Positions 1 to 10,044 of a stretch of 64,000 nucleotides of DNA are shown piece by piece (within the stretch, counting starts at the first letter, position 1; each line of letters opens with the position of its first letter). The DNA is from Siphonodentalium dalli. Taxonomy: Eukaryota > Mollusca > Scaphopoda > Gadilida > Siphonodentaliidae. Where the stretch lies: assembly GCA_032622095.1 (NCBI GenBank), contig CP136061.1, positions 127,918,754 through 127,982,753 on the forward strand, given 5' to 3'. A model generated the notes under the pieces. The model worked only from the letters and a program-made list of their open reading frames with translations, did no database searches and was not told the origin of the DNA. A program made the position numbers and the translations under genes.

Positions 1-956
1 ACCGCTTTATGCCGCCGGTCCGATACTCTCTGGTCCGGTCCACTATTTTACTTCAGTTATTATATAATAAACTATATATCGCGAATATTATTGCGTATTT
101 GCCGTAATATCAATTAGCAACGATGTATTGACGCATTCAAGTGGTTAATATCTATTAAATGTTTGATGCCACGAAAACAATTATGTATAGATGTACTTTG
201 TACATGTCACTTTCCTTATGTGGTTGGCCGCTTGTTTCGTTTTTAATAACTACTATCCTACACGGCACCCTATCAATGCGACAAACATGCAACTGAATGA
301 GTATGGAACTATTTGTCATAAACAGCGTAACGTGGCATCAACTAATCAATTTGGATGGATATCGAATCGAGTATTCTATTGTTTTTAACAGTTATAATTA
401 TCGAAGAAACATGCAAACCACATTGCATAGTACATACAAAAGACAGTCACATTAATCCAATAGTAGTTGTACTGATAGGTGTATAACTGTAATTGTCAGG
501 ACTATACAATCAGCCATCACTGTCTCCAAGACTCCAATATTAATGTAGTACCGTAGTCATATTAGTACACATTTGTATAATTGTAATCAGTATAGTTATT
601 TCGTTTAAATTTCAATTTAATGAAAATAAGTATGATATGAATCATGCATACGATCAGTTGAGTGCCATATGTTAGATTGGTTATAACACATTCTGGCCCT
701 AGCTATAATATATCTGTCCAATACATTTAAATATTTACATACTGAGTGTGATTATCACTAAATCCAGCATTCTGATTGGTCGGCGCCCACGTGGCTAGTT
801 GCAATTATTTCTCGGTGAACGCGCAACAGCTCATAACTGCAGCCTCATAATTACATCGACACGTCATAGGTTTTGGAAAGACGAACGCGTAATGTTTTGG
901 GCGCATTTGGACTCGCGCAGGATTGACTTAATAAATCATTGGGTTTCAATATAAAG
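1..956. other. Non-coding sequence with GGTCCGGTCC motifs at its edge
   Basis: No coding region is supported here; the only open frame (191-388) is short and resembles nothing known. Positions 16-46 carry GGTCC/GGTCCGGTCCAC words that match, in reverse complement, the GGACCGGACC clusters at 1468-1585 and 2338-2448. The window may therefore begin inside an element of that family. The segment 775-905 is less AT-rich than its surroundings and has GATTGG (inverted CCAAT) and CACGTG, but no gene start can be tied to it. Confidence 0.5.
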
Positions 957-1084
957 AGAAATTGTTCTTGTTAACTTTTTTGCCAAGGGTGCTATGGGAT
1001 ATTTTGGGCTGGATTTGTCACGATACACTTTTCGATTTAAATACATTTACAAAAGTGGCTTTTTCGCTAAATGTATATAAATAT

Positions 1085-1240
1085 AAGGATTAACTGTCAT
1101 GTGGACTGTTTTTATGGAGATGTAACTGTGAGGTATGTGGTCATAACTTGTATGTAAAACCCTTCGGGTTTTACACAAGTTATGACCACTTACCCACGGT
1201 TACATTTCCATAAAAACAGTCCACATGACAGTTAATCCTT
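1085..1240. repeat. Long hairpin in duplication copy 1
   Basis: Arms of about 75 bp start with AAGGATTAACTGTCATGTGG and end with its reverse complement. They are separated only by a short loop near AACCCTTCGGGTT. The arms are nearly identical, with a few mismatches near the loop. Confidence 0.85.
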
Positions 1241-1467
1241 ATTTAGTGCATGTTCGCATTACTAGAAATACTATTATCGTGCATCGTTCCCAGTATATCC
1301 CACCAGAGACAGTCAATGATGCATACAATCGGCAAACAATGTACGTTTTAACATATATGGACTCATTGCAATGCACTGAACTCAGTAACCTTACCGTATA
1401 GTTTGTACTATACAGAGTAAAAACTTTGAGAAAACAGAGAATTAATTAACATATAGCCTATTATAGG

Positions 1468-1585
1468 TGGACCGGACCATTTTGGACCGGTCCAGGCATG
1501 TGAACAGGACCGGAATGGCCTGGACCGGACCGGACTGGACAGCCTTGGCAGTGGACCGGACCACCAAGGTCCGGTACGGTCCGCA
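1468..1585. repeat. GGACCGGACC-rich cluster
   Basis: Repeated GGACCGGACC, GGACCGGTCC and GGTCCGGTACGG words fill this stretch; a shorter version occurs in the second duplication copy at 2338-2448. Motifs at the start of the window match in inverted orientation, so this could be the terminal region of a DNA element that begins outside the window. Confidence 0.5.
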
Positions 1586-1967
1586 TCACTAGTAAGGTTG
1601 CACTAATGCAGTAGCAGTTTTAGTATATCATACATGTTAACTCTCATGATTTTGGCGTGAGACTCATGATTTCACACCCCATCTCCCACCCTCGTGATCG
1701 TGGACGCATATATCACAATGTAAGCAAACAGCTTGACCCATGGTTTATATATACATGCCAATGAAACCCAATCCTAGTCAAAGACATTGTTCAAACTAGC
1801 TGTAGCTGGAGTTAATTAGTACAAAGCAAGTTGGGCATAAGAGATTGTTCCTGTTAACTTTTTTGCCAAGGGTGCTATGGGATATTTTGGGCTGGATTTG
1901 TCACGATACACTTTTCGATTTAAATACATTTACAAAAGTGGCTTTTTCGCTAAATGTAAATAAATAT

Positions 1968-2113
1968 AAGGATTAACTGTCATGTGGACTGTTTTTATGG
2001 AGATGTAACCGTGAGGTAAGTGGTCATAACTTGTATGTAAAGCCCTTTGGGTTATGACCACTTACCTCACGGTTACATTTCCATAAAAACAGTCCACATG
2101 ACAGTTAATCCTT
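1968..2113. repeat. Long hairpin in duplication copy 2
   Basis: This is the same foldback as at 1085-1240, with a shortened loop region (AAGCCCTTTGGGTT). The loop-proximal part differs between the copies while the outer arms are conserved. Confidence 0.85.
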
Positions 2114-2703
2114 ATTTAGTGCATGTTCGCATTACTAGAAATACTATTATCTTGCATCGTTCCCAGTATATCCCACCAGAGACAGTCAATGATGCATACA
2201 ATCGGCAAACAATGTAAGTTTTAACATATATGGACTCATTGCAATGCACTGAACTCAGTAACCTTATAGTTTGTACTATACATGCAGAGTAAAAACTTTG
2301 AGAATACAGAGAATTAATTAACATATAGCCTATTATAGGTGGACCGGACCGTTTTGGACTGGTCCAGGCATGTGAACCGGACCGGAATGGCCTGGACCGG
2401 ACCGCCTTGGCAGTGGAACGGACCACCCAAAGTGGGGTGGTACGGTCCGCATCACTAGTAAGGTTGCACTAATGCAGTAGTAGTTTTAGTATATCATACA
2501 TGTTAATTCTCATGATTTTGGCGTGAGACTCATGTTTCACACCCCATCTCCCACCCTCGTGATCGTGGAGGCATATATCACAATGTAAGCAAACAGCTTG
2601 ACCCATGGTTATATACATGCCGATGAAACCCAATCCTAGTCAAAGACATTGTTCAAACTAGCTGTAGCTGGTGTTAATTAGTACAAAGCAAGTTGGGCAT
2701 AAG

Positions 2704-4377
2704 AGCATGTGGCATGGTTACTACCTGGTGCAAAGTGCTTACACTACCAGGCTGGTAGTCCGACAAACAATGCATGGAGTGTAATTTGCACACACTTTTG
2801 ACACAGATTAAGCCTTTTTAAATGAGAATGAATAGCATTAGTTTCTGATGAGATCTTTGATTTAAGCAAGAACATCAAATTAACTACTTTCAATGCACAT
2901 TCAAAGCTCCATTTTAATAGTAAGCAATTTGTTCAACCGAGATATGCTATACTTATTAAGTATAGTATATCTAATTATGTATATATTGATTGGACCATAT
3001 TCCAACACTTGAACAGAATATAGTCATAAATGTCTGTGAACTAATGCAAATGGTTTCTTTTAGGCAATATTGATGTACATGCATCAAAACATAGGGCTAC
3101 CAACAGGCAAAGAAACTAATTCACCCTCATAACTTTGCATCATTATGTCCATATAATTATATTGCTGAATAGTTGGTACCTATTCATACTTCAGTATACC
3201 AAGGCAGATACATGCACTGAAATTGTCTAACTGCAGCAACCAGTAATGTATATTAATCATTTCTTCACTAAATGGATTCTTCCACCCAGTTATAAAGGTA
3301 TATATTAAATTGGACTGTCATTCATTTGGATCGAGGGTGTTCAGGAAAAATGAGCACAAAATGACGACACAGACGAAAATATAATACAAGCACAGAAGAA
3401 TTCCTATTCATTGGTGGAAAATGTTCAGATAATAAGTTCAACTATGGCCATTTGTTGAACTTATTATCTGAACATTTCCTAAGCCAGGGAACTACTCATC
3501 AGTGAGTATTTACTAAATTGAACTTGATCTGTATTCTGTGATTTTAAATCTGCATCCCAAGTTTCATAGAAAGTTATCAACCTGAAAGCTAATTTGAGCC
3601 GAAATTCCAATAAAAAGCAGTGACTGTTAAAAATGGGCGACTAGAACCGAAATGAAACCTGAACTGTATTATGTGATTCTAATCCTGCATACCAAATTTC
3701 AGTGCATCAATGTAGGGAGCTGTGTCAAAGATGTGGCCTTTTAAGTGAATGTTATATCCATACCCTCCTTCGCACTATGAATTCTGAAGTTTCCGTTTTG
3801 CTGCAGATGACAGATTCTTCTGGTTGTGACAAAGTCTGATGATCTCTGGAAAGGTCTGTATCCTCTAACAAAGTAAGGAAATCACTGAAACAAATAAGAG
3901 TTGTTAAGTTGAAGCCATGTGGCAGTCTTAAATGTACATTGCTTGTTTGAAATTACGTATAAAAAATTTCTTTATGCAAAAAACAACTGGATGGAAAAAA
4001 AAGTTACTTTTTTTTAACCCTGAAGGGGGGGGGGGGGGGTAGTAAAAAATTTGCAGGAAGGTATGCCGTTTTTTGGCATCTGGCATTTTCGGGGACCCAC
4101 CCCCAAATTTCACTAAAATTGATCTCTAAAATTGGTCTAAAATCGCATAAAACTCTACTGATATCACTCATGTGACTGGGATTGATCTCAGTTAATTCAA
4201 ATAACAGTTTAACCTGTTTCAGAAGCTGTTTTAATTAACAAAAAATGTTTTATATATTGCTGATCATCTGTAAACCTAGGCCATTGTGCAGAATACACAA
4301 AATTTCATAATTTCTAACTATTTCCTGAATAGTATGTCAACCAGCCCATTATCTAACATATTCCATACCACTTATTA
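2704..4377. other. Non-coding stretch with hairpin and poly-G tract
   Basis: No gene is supported. A degenerate TTAA-type MITE lies at about 3257-3516 and has a strong hairpin at 3418-3477. A run of G occurs near 4026-4040. The sequence 4290-4377 is a diverged direct repeat of 7125-7215, which makes it the left flank of the tandem-repeat element that follows. Confidence 0.5.
3257..3516. mobile_element. Degenerate TTAA-flanked MITE with hairpin
   Basis: The segment shares TAAATGGATTC, ATTCATTGGTGG and GTTCAGAT words with the better-preserved element at 62191-62422. Its internal hairpin (3418-3477) has arms of about 24 bp ending in GTTCAAC. Both ends are decayed, so the limits are approximate. 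Confidence 0.5.
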
Positions 4378-6463
4378 GCTCAACTTTACTTTGTAAAGTT
4401 TGAGCTATTGCCATGGCTTTGTCGTCCGTGTGTGCGTGTGTACGTAAGGCGTCAACAATGCAGGCTACAGGTCGTACCTTTGGTCGGATCATTATGAAAT
4501 TTGTCATAGCTGTTGATATCAACATTTAGACCAGAATGATTAATTTTGGGGTCATTCGGAAAAAAACATGGCCGCCAGTGGCCATCTTGGATTTCAAAAT
4601 TCAATCCATTAGCATGGGCTACAGGCCGTACTGTTTGTCTGATCATCATGAAATTTGTCATGCATGTTAATATTGACATGTAGATAGGAACGAGTAATTT
4701 TGGGGTCATTCGGCCAAAAAACATGGCCACCAGCAGCCATCTTGGATTTTACTCTTTGTATGACTAAATTCTTTAGCACGGGCTGCAGGCTGTACCTTTA
4801 GTCTGATCATCATAAAATTTGTCATGGATGTTAACAATGACATGTAGATGGGAACGAGTCATTTTGAGGGTCATTCGGCCAAAAAACATGGCCGCCAGCA
4901 GCCATCTTTGATTTTACTTTTTGTATGACTAAATCCTTTAGCACGGGCTACAGGTCGTACCTTTAGTCGGATCATCATAAAATTTGTCATGGCTGTTGAA
5001 ATTGGAATGTAGATGGGAACGAGTCATTTTGGGGTCATTCGGACAAAAAACATGGCCGCCAGTGGCCATCTTGGTTTTAAAAATTTAATCCATTATCACG
5101 GGCCACAGGTCGTACTGTTCGTCTGATCATCATGAAATTTGTCATGGATGATAATATTGACATGTAGAAGGGAACGAGTAATTTTGGGGTCATTCGGCCA
5201 AAAAACATGGCCGCCAGCAGCAGAGGCGGACTGGGCCAAAAAACCGGCCCGGGAAATAAATATAATACCGGCCCATCCGCACCCCCCTTGAATCCGAATC
5301 TGTTCAGGGGTGTCCACCTTGGGAAATTCCAACTGCACCCCCCCCCCCTTGAATCGGAATCAGACCAAATACGGTACATGTTTTTGCATAATTCCATTTG
5401 CACCCCCTTGCATTGGCCTAATATCATATATATTCATAAACCATGGTTCTATATATTCCCGGTATGAGACCATTAAGATATTTTTTCCTGAAAAATTGCA
5501 TAAATTATAATATCTAGCGGTCCAGACAAATACACACGGCTACGGACAAGAGACCAGGACACACCGGGCTGTCCATGGTTGTTCGGCCCGGGGTGAGAAA
5601 ATTTTGAAAACTATACAAGAAAATCGCTAATCCTATATAGCATCTAGACTGGCCTCAACTGAAGCGTTCCTATTGTGTTGGAAATTTCAATTGGGGGAGG
5701 GTCCGTGAGGGGTGCGTGAGATTTTTTTTGAGATTTAGGCCTACAGCTGAGAGTTACTGTTAAAATCTCGAGATTAACGGGGATTTTACGTGGTGTTATA
5801 TGATGCTGACAAGTTCATTTAATGACAATATTACGATTAGCCAATTAGGCTGGTTAAACAACACATGTGGCGGCCCACGTCGGTTTCATTTGCGACCCAA
5901 CCACATATACCCCCCCCCCCCCCCCCCCCACGGCCTCCGGCCCATCGGGAATTTTCCCGGTCTCCCGATCGGCCAGTCCGCCTCTGGCCAGCAGCCATCT
6001 TGGATTTTACTCTTTGTATGACTAAATTCTTTAGCACGGGCTGCAGGTCGCACCTTTAGTCAGATCATCATAAAATTTGTCATGAATGTTAATAATGACA
6101 TGTAGATGGGAACGAGTCATTTTGGGATCATTCGGCCAAAAAACAGGGCCACCAGCAGCCATCTTGGATTTTACTCTTTGTATGACTAAATTCTTTAGCA
6201 TGGGCTACAGGTCGTACCTTTAGTCTGAACGTCATAAAATTTGTCATGGATGTTAACGATGACATGTAGATGGGAACGACTCATTTTGGGGTCATTCGGC
6301 CGAAAACATGGCCGCCAGCAGCCATCTTGGATTTTACTTTTCTCTTCATGTCTATAAACTAGTATTAGACATTCAACTTTCCTAATCGCTCCATTGACTG
6401 TAATACATTAAATTATTCCCTTTCCAAGTTGAGCTACAGTGTCATTGACACTTTCATATTAGT
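4378..6463 (-). mobile_element. Tandem-repeat element, copy 1 (pearl/Helentron-like)
   Basis: The element starts with a foldback (GCTCAACTT...AAGTTTGAGC) followed by a GT-rich microsatellite. It then holds an array of units of about 163 bp, each with CATGGCCGCCAGCAGCCATC and ATGACATGTAGATGGGAACG words. It ends with the small hairpin AGTGTCATTGACACT and TTTCAT. The flanks TTAG and ATTAGTCTACTGGAGC match an uninterrupted copy at about 7210-7230 (GTTAGTCTACTGGAGC), which looks like the empty target. A subterminal foldback, central tandem repeats and a 3' hairpin are the build known for bivalve pearl elements and DINE-1/Helentron-associated elements; the family assignment is inference. A hAT-type element interrupts the array at 5221-5986. 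The unit orientation is opposite to copy 2. Confidence 0.7.
5221..5986. mobile_element. hAT-type non-autonomous element with 8-bp TSD
   Basis: The 766-bp insertion begins CAGAGGCGGACTGG and ends CCAGTCCGCCTCTG, so the ends are inverted repeats. It is flanked on both sides by GCCAGCAG (5213-5220 and 5987-5994), a perfect 8-bp target duplication as made by hAT transposases. The target lies inside one 163-bp repeat unit. Removing the insertion and one duplicate restores the normal unit sequence. The interior holds a poly-C run near 5911-5929 and no transposase-like frame. Confidence 0.9.
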
Positions 6464-6883
6464 CTACTGGAGCAACTTACTTCTATTATACTAAACTAGC
6501 TGGAACAGGCTCCCTTTGGGAGCCTATATTCAGCATCAGAGATACCTGTGGCCCCCTTTGTGGGACTTCGCAAACATTTTGATCTGAGACAGAGCCTTCA
6601 TTTAGCAGCGGCCCCTTTGTGCGCTTCAATCACATTTGGTCATTGAAACATTTTGATATATATATATTGTTTTAATATAATTTTTTAAAGATTGAATTCC
6701 ATGCTCAATTTAACAAAACCAACTTTATTTTATTTTTTTTAAATTAAAATTTTTGAAAAACTAACACCATTAGAACATCCGCCAGGGTACCCAGAATCAC
6801 CACACCGAATTTGGTTGAACTCGGCCCAGGGGTCTGAGAGAAAAACCCGGACAGATCTTACTCATTTATATATACATGTATAT

Positions 6884-7480
6884 AGATGACAAGCAGTCAC
6901 AGCACTATACCAGACTTTGATACGTTCGGTCTTGTGTGAGATCATCTGATGACATGCAAATAATACACTGATTGGCTTGATGCACTGATGACAGATATTT
7001 TCTACCCATTGATAGTCACATTAATGTTTGAGACAGTTGCTCGCTCTTTTTACATGCACACATTGATCTAGGTGTTAGTTACATCAGGACAAGTTTACTT
7101 ATATATGCAAACTTAGGTCAATGTACAGGATACACACAATTCCATTATTTCTAACCATTTCCCGATTAGTCTGTCAACCAGCCCATTATCTAGCATTATG
7201 CCTTAACACTTTTGTTAGTCTACTGGAGCAACCTCTGTTATAATAAATGACAAACAGTCACTATGCCAGACTTGGATAATTTAGGTGTTGTGAGAGTAAC
7301 AGATCATATGAGTTGATAGACATGTAAATATATCACTGATTGGCTTGATGCACTGATGAACAGTGTGATGACAGTTATATTCTAGCCATTGATAGTCACA
7401 TTAATGTTTGAGACAGTTGATCGCTCTTTTTCCATGCACACAATGATCTTGGCTTTAGTTACATCAAGACAAGTTTATTT
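6884..7480. repeat. Diverged direct duplication, about 230-bp unit
   Basis: The segments 6884-7110 and 7243-7480 share long stretches such as CACTGATTGGCTTGATGCAC and ATTGATAGTCACATTAATG in the same order and orientation. They are separated by about 130 bp, which includes the likely empty target site of the 163-bp-repeat element. Confidence 0.7.
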
Positions 7481-8737
7481 ATTTCAGTTTTCATTTCTCG
7501 AATCTACTTTCCGAAGGGTGTCGGGAAGGAATTTTTGTCAACCCACTGCCCCATATGCAACATGCCATATAGCTCAAAGTCATCTCTACTAAGGCCCATA
7601 TGGCAACAAGACAGTTTTGTAGAGAATGTTTATTTGAACTTGATCTGTATACCAAATTTGGTTCAGTTCACTCAATTCAATCTAAAGTTATCATCCGGAA
7701 ACCGCAAATCAGGTAAAATCTAAGTCGAAAAAGGGATATAACTCAGTCAAAATCATGCGGACGAAACCCATTTTCGATCTTGATCTGTATTTTGGTGTGG
7801 TAAACTAACATACAAAAATACAGATCAGTTCACTCGATTCAATCTAAAGTTATCATCCAGAAACCAAAAGCGGATGGACGGACAACCCATTTACATAATA
7901 CAACCTTTTTTTATAACTTATAACTACAATTTGCAAGGAAAATAGGTATTAATTTTGAACATCAAGCACACCTCAACCATTTAATAGATGTTCGTAGAAT
8001 GCACATAATCCCTTTCACTCATAAGAACAATGAAACTTGCAACAAATAACTAGCTCATCCACTGCATGAGTTCCAGATACTAGCTATCCGAAGTCCAGAT
8101 TCCGACCATGGTTTAGAGCTTACATTTATATAGTGTAATTTAGTGATGTAGGTTCCGGGCTCTGTACTCATAATTCGCAGGGAGTGAATTTTTTTTTTTT
8201 GCAGTAAAACGATATGCAATTTGGAAAATTTAATATCAACTCAGCCATTTTGAAGGGAAGTTTTATATCCCAAGAAAATCAGCTGCTGAACCAACTTCAT
8301 GTTTTTTAGCAACAGACAATATAACATATTAAAGAAAACTTTCCTGAAGTGATTTCTGTGAGCTTTCCCTTTGAAGAGGTAGTGTCTGAAGCTGGCTGTT
8401 CCCCAAAACCCATTATATTGGCATAGTAAAACAGCAAATATACACGTTCAAAGTTTGTTGTCTGATTCTGAATCCTGGATATTGCTAAGAGAGTTCCAGA
8501 ATATCATCTCTCCTGTACATATGCTAACTCTCCACACAAGTACCTACTAGAGAAACTGACAAGGTTCACAATTTTTCTCCCAGACCACAGGACCGATTTC
8601 ATTCAAATTTGGTGTGGTGACTCGGGGTACCCCAATGGATGCTAAAACAGCATTAGTTTTTCAAAAATTTTAAAATATAAATTATAAAAAAAATGTTTTG
8701 TTAAATTGAGCAAGGAGTTCAATCTAAAAAACATTAA

Positions 8738-9508
8738 AGATGGATTATCTCTTTAACCCTTTGAGTGCCAGGGGCCGATATTATCGGCCCTAAACCTACA
8801 CAATAAGTCTGTTAAAGAATATAATAAAATATATTAAAATTGTAAAAAATTGTAAAAAAAAAAAAATAAAAAAAAAATTTGTTAAGCCAATGCATTCTCT
8901 TATATATGCGAGGCGACCTATGGTCGACTCGCATATATAAGAGAATGCATTGGCACAGGGTATATGGGTTGATACAAAAATCGGACCTGGCACTCAAAGG
9001 GTTAAATAAACAATTTGAAATAGTTGCGTAGGTATAAAATAATAAATGAACTGAAGACCCCCTGTCCGGAAAGGCTTCGATAAATTAATATTGATTTTAT
9101 TTCCAATATTTTACTGGGACCGTTTATTTGTCTATTTTTAGAACAGACCATTCGGGTGATACCATATAGCGATAGAGAGCATTAAGCTGTTCCTCTGGCT
9201 ACGTACTGAACGTCAAATGTCCCAGATTGATTGGTTGTATTGTTTTATTCCATAGTTATAAGCGATAATTAATGAGTATAATTAATGTTTATTTGTGACA
9301 AAATTACACCATAAAATTTCTGGTCTCTGTTAACAGTAACCACTATTGTTCATTAGCTAAACAACCACACCTTTTTAGACCAGAAAATATTCAAAATAAA
9401 ATGAAAATTAATCGATAGAAGCATTTCCGGGCAGGAGTCTTCGATTCAGATCTAATATTTTATACCCCGGTAACTATATAATACATGTTTAAAAGAGATA
9501 AACCACCT
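8738..9508. mobile_element. TTAA element (AGATGGATTATC family), copy 1
   Basis: TTAA occurs at 8734-8737 and 9509-9512. Between them the ends AGATGGATTATCTCTTT and AAAGAGATAAACCACCT are inverted. Nearly the whole interior is colinear with the intact copy at 38459-38978, including GTATAAAATAATA and TTTCTGGTCTCTGTTAACAG. This copy is longer because a second TTAA element is nested at 8757-9001. No coding capacity is visible, so it is a non-autonomous element with piggyBac-type target choice. Confidence 0.85.
8757..9001. mobile_element. piggyBac-type MITE nested in the TTAA element
   Basis: The 245-bp insertion has terminal inverted repeats CCCTTTGAGTGCCAGG and CCTGGCACTCAAAGGG, flanked by TTAA at 8753-8756 and 9002-9005. 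The copy at 38459 has an uninterrupted CTCTTTAAATAC at the same place, so the empty site is present in the window. The interior has a foldback with AATGCATTCTCTTATATATG arms. TTAA duplication with a CCCTTT start is characteristic of piggyBac-group MITEs. Confidence 0.9.
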
Positions 9509-9739
9509 TTAAAACAAGTAAAAAAAAAAATTTCATTATATTAAAAATACATTTTTGTTTTAAATCAAAATGTTTAAATGATCAAAATGTGGGCAAAGCG
9601 GACAAAGGGACCACCAATAAATAAATTCTCTGTCTAAGATCAAAATGTGTGTGAAGCGGCCCCTAGCCACAGCCCCCTCCGATGCCGAATAAAGACTCCC
9701 AAAGGTTGCCTGTTTCAGTTACATGTAGTTAACAATAAT

Positions 9740-10044
9740 CAGTCAATATTCAGTGGTTGGTTTATCCTTGCGAATGGCTAACTTCAGATTGTATAAAGGA
9801 ACTGAAGGCAAACTCGGTAAGTTTCCAATCCCATAAAATATTTTATCAATGTATTTCATTTGCAAAAGTGGAAACTTTTAAAAGTTTCACGGAACAGGCA
9901 AACCTTTCTTTGGCTCTAAATCCTGAAGTAGTATCATCTTCACTGTCCAGCATCATGTTTGAAGTAAGCTTTCAACTGTTTGAAAAATAGAAGAGCTGGT
10001 TATTTATTGTACCCATGCAGTATTGCTTCCAAGATGGTGATAAA
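9740..10044. other. Short stretch without recognised gene
   Basis: An open frame on the + strand (9757-9990, 77 residues) shows no family resemblance or transmembrane pattern, and no splice or start context supports it. Nothing else is visible between the inverted core and the second tandem-repeat element. Confidence 0.3.

Larger units (their letters stand above)
957..2703. repeat. Tandem direct duplication, unit about 0.88 kb
   Basis: Two head-to-tail copies, about 957-1838 and 1839-2703, share the same order of landmarks: GTTAACTTTTTTGCCAAGGG, a long hairpin, a GGACCG-rich cluster, and an end at GTTGGGCATAAGAG. Divergence is a few percent with small indels. Each copy holds a near-perfect hairpin (1085-1240 and 1968-2113). 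The duplication is direct and has no sequence between the copies, which suggests unequal exchange or replication slippage of a whole element rather than two insertions. Confidence 0.85.
6480..9720. repeat. Imperfect inverted-repeat core between the two arrays
   Basis: The left arm (about 6480-6850) has AACAGGCTCCCTTTGGGAGCC, a CATTTTGATCTGAGACAGAG block, and a block where ACACCGAATTTGGTTGAAC precedes a GGTCTGAGAGAAAAA motif. The right arm (about 8560-8735 plus 9520-9720) has the same blocks in reverse complement. The right arm is interrupted by the TTAA element 8738-9508. The same blocks occur as single copies at 22070-22400 and 49137-49330, so this is two inverted copies of a dispersed family that share a middle part. 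Confidence 0.65.

Noticed and set aside
5837-6037. Glycine-rich or proline-rich frames near 5.9 kb
   Set aside because: They arise from a poly-C tract inside the hAT-type element.
7535-7723. HCPICNMPYSSKSSL as a zinc-finger-like motif
   Set aside because: A single Cys pair without the second pair, lying in a duplicated non-coding repeat region.
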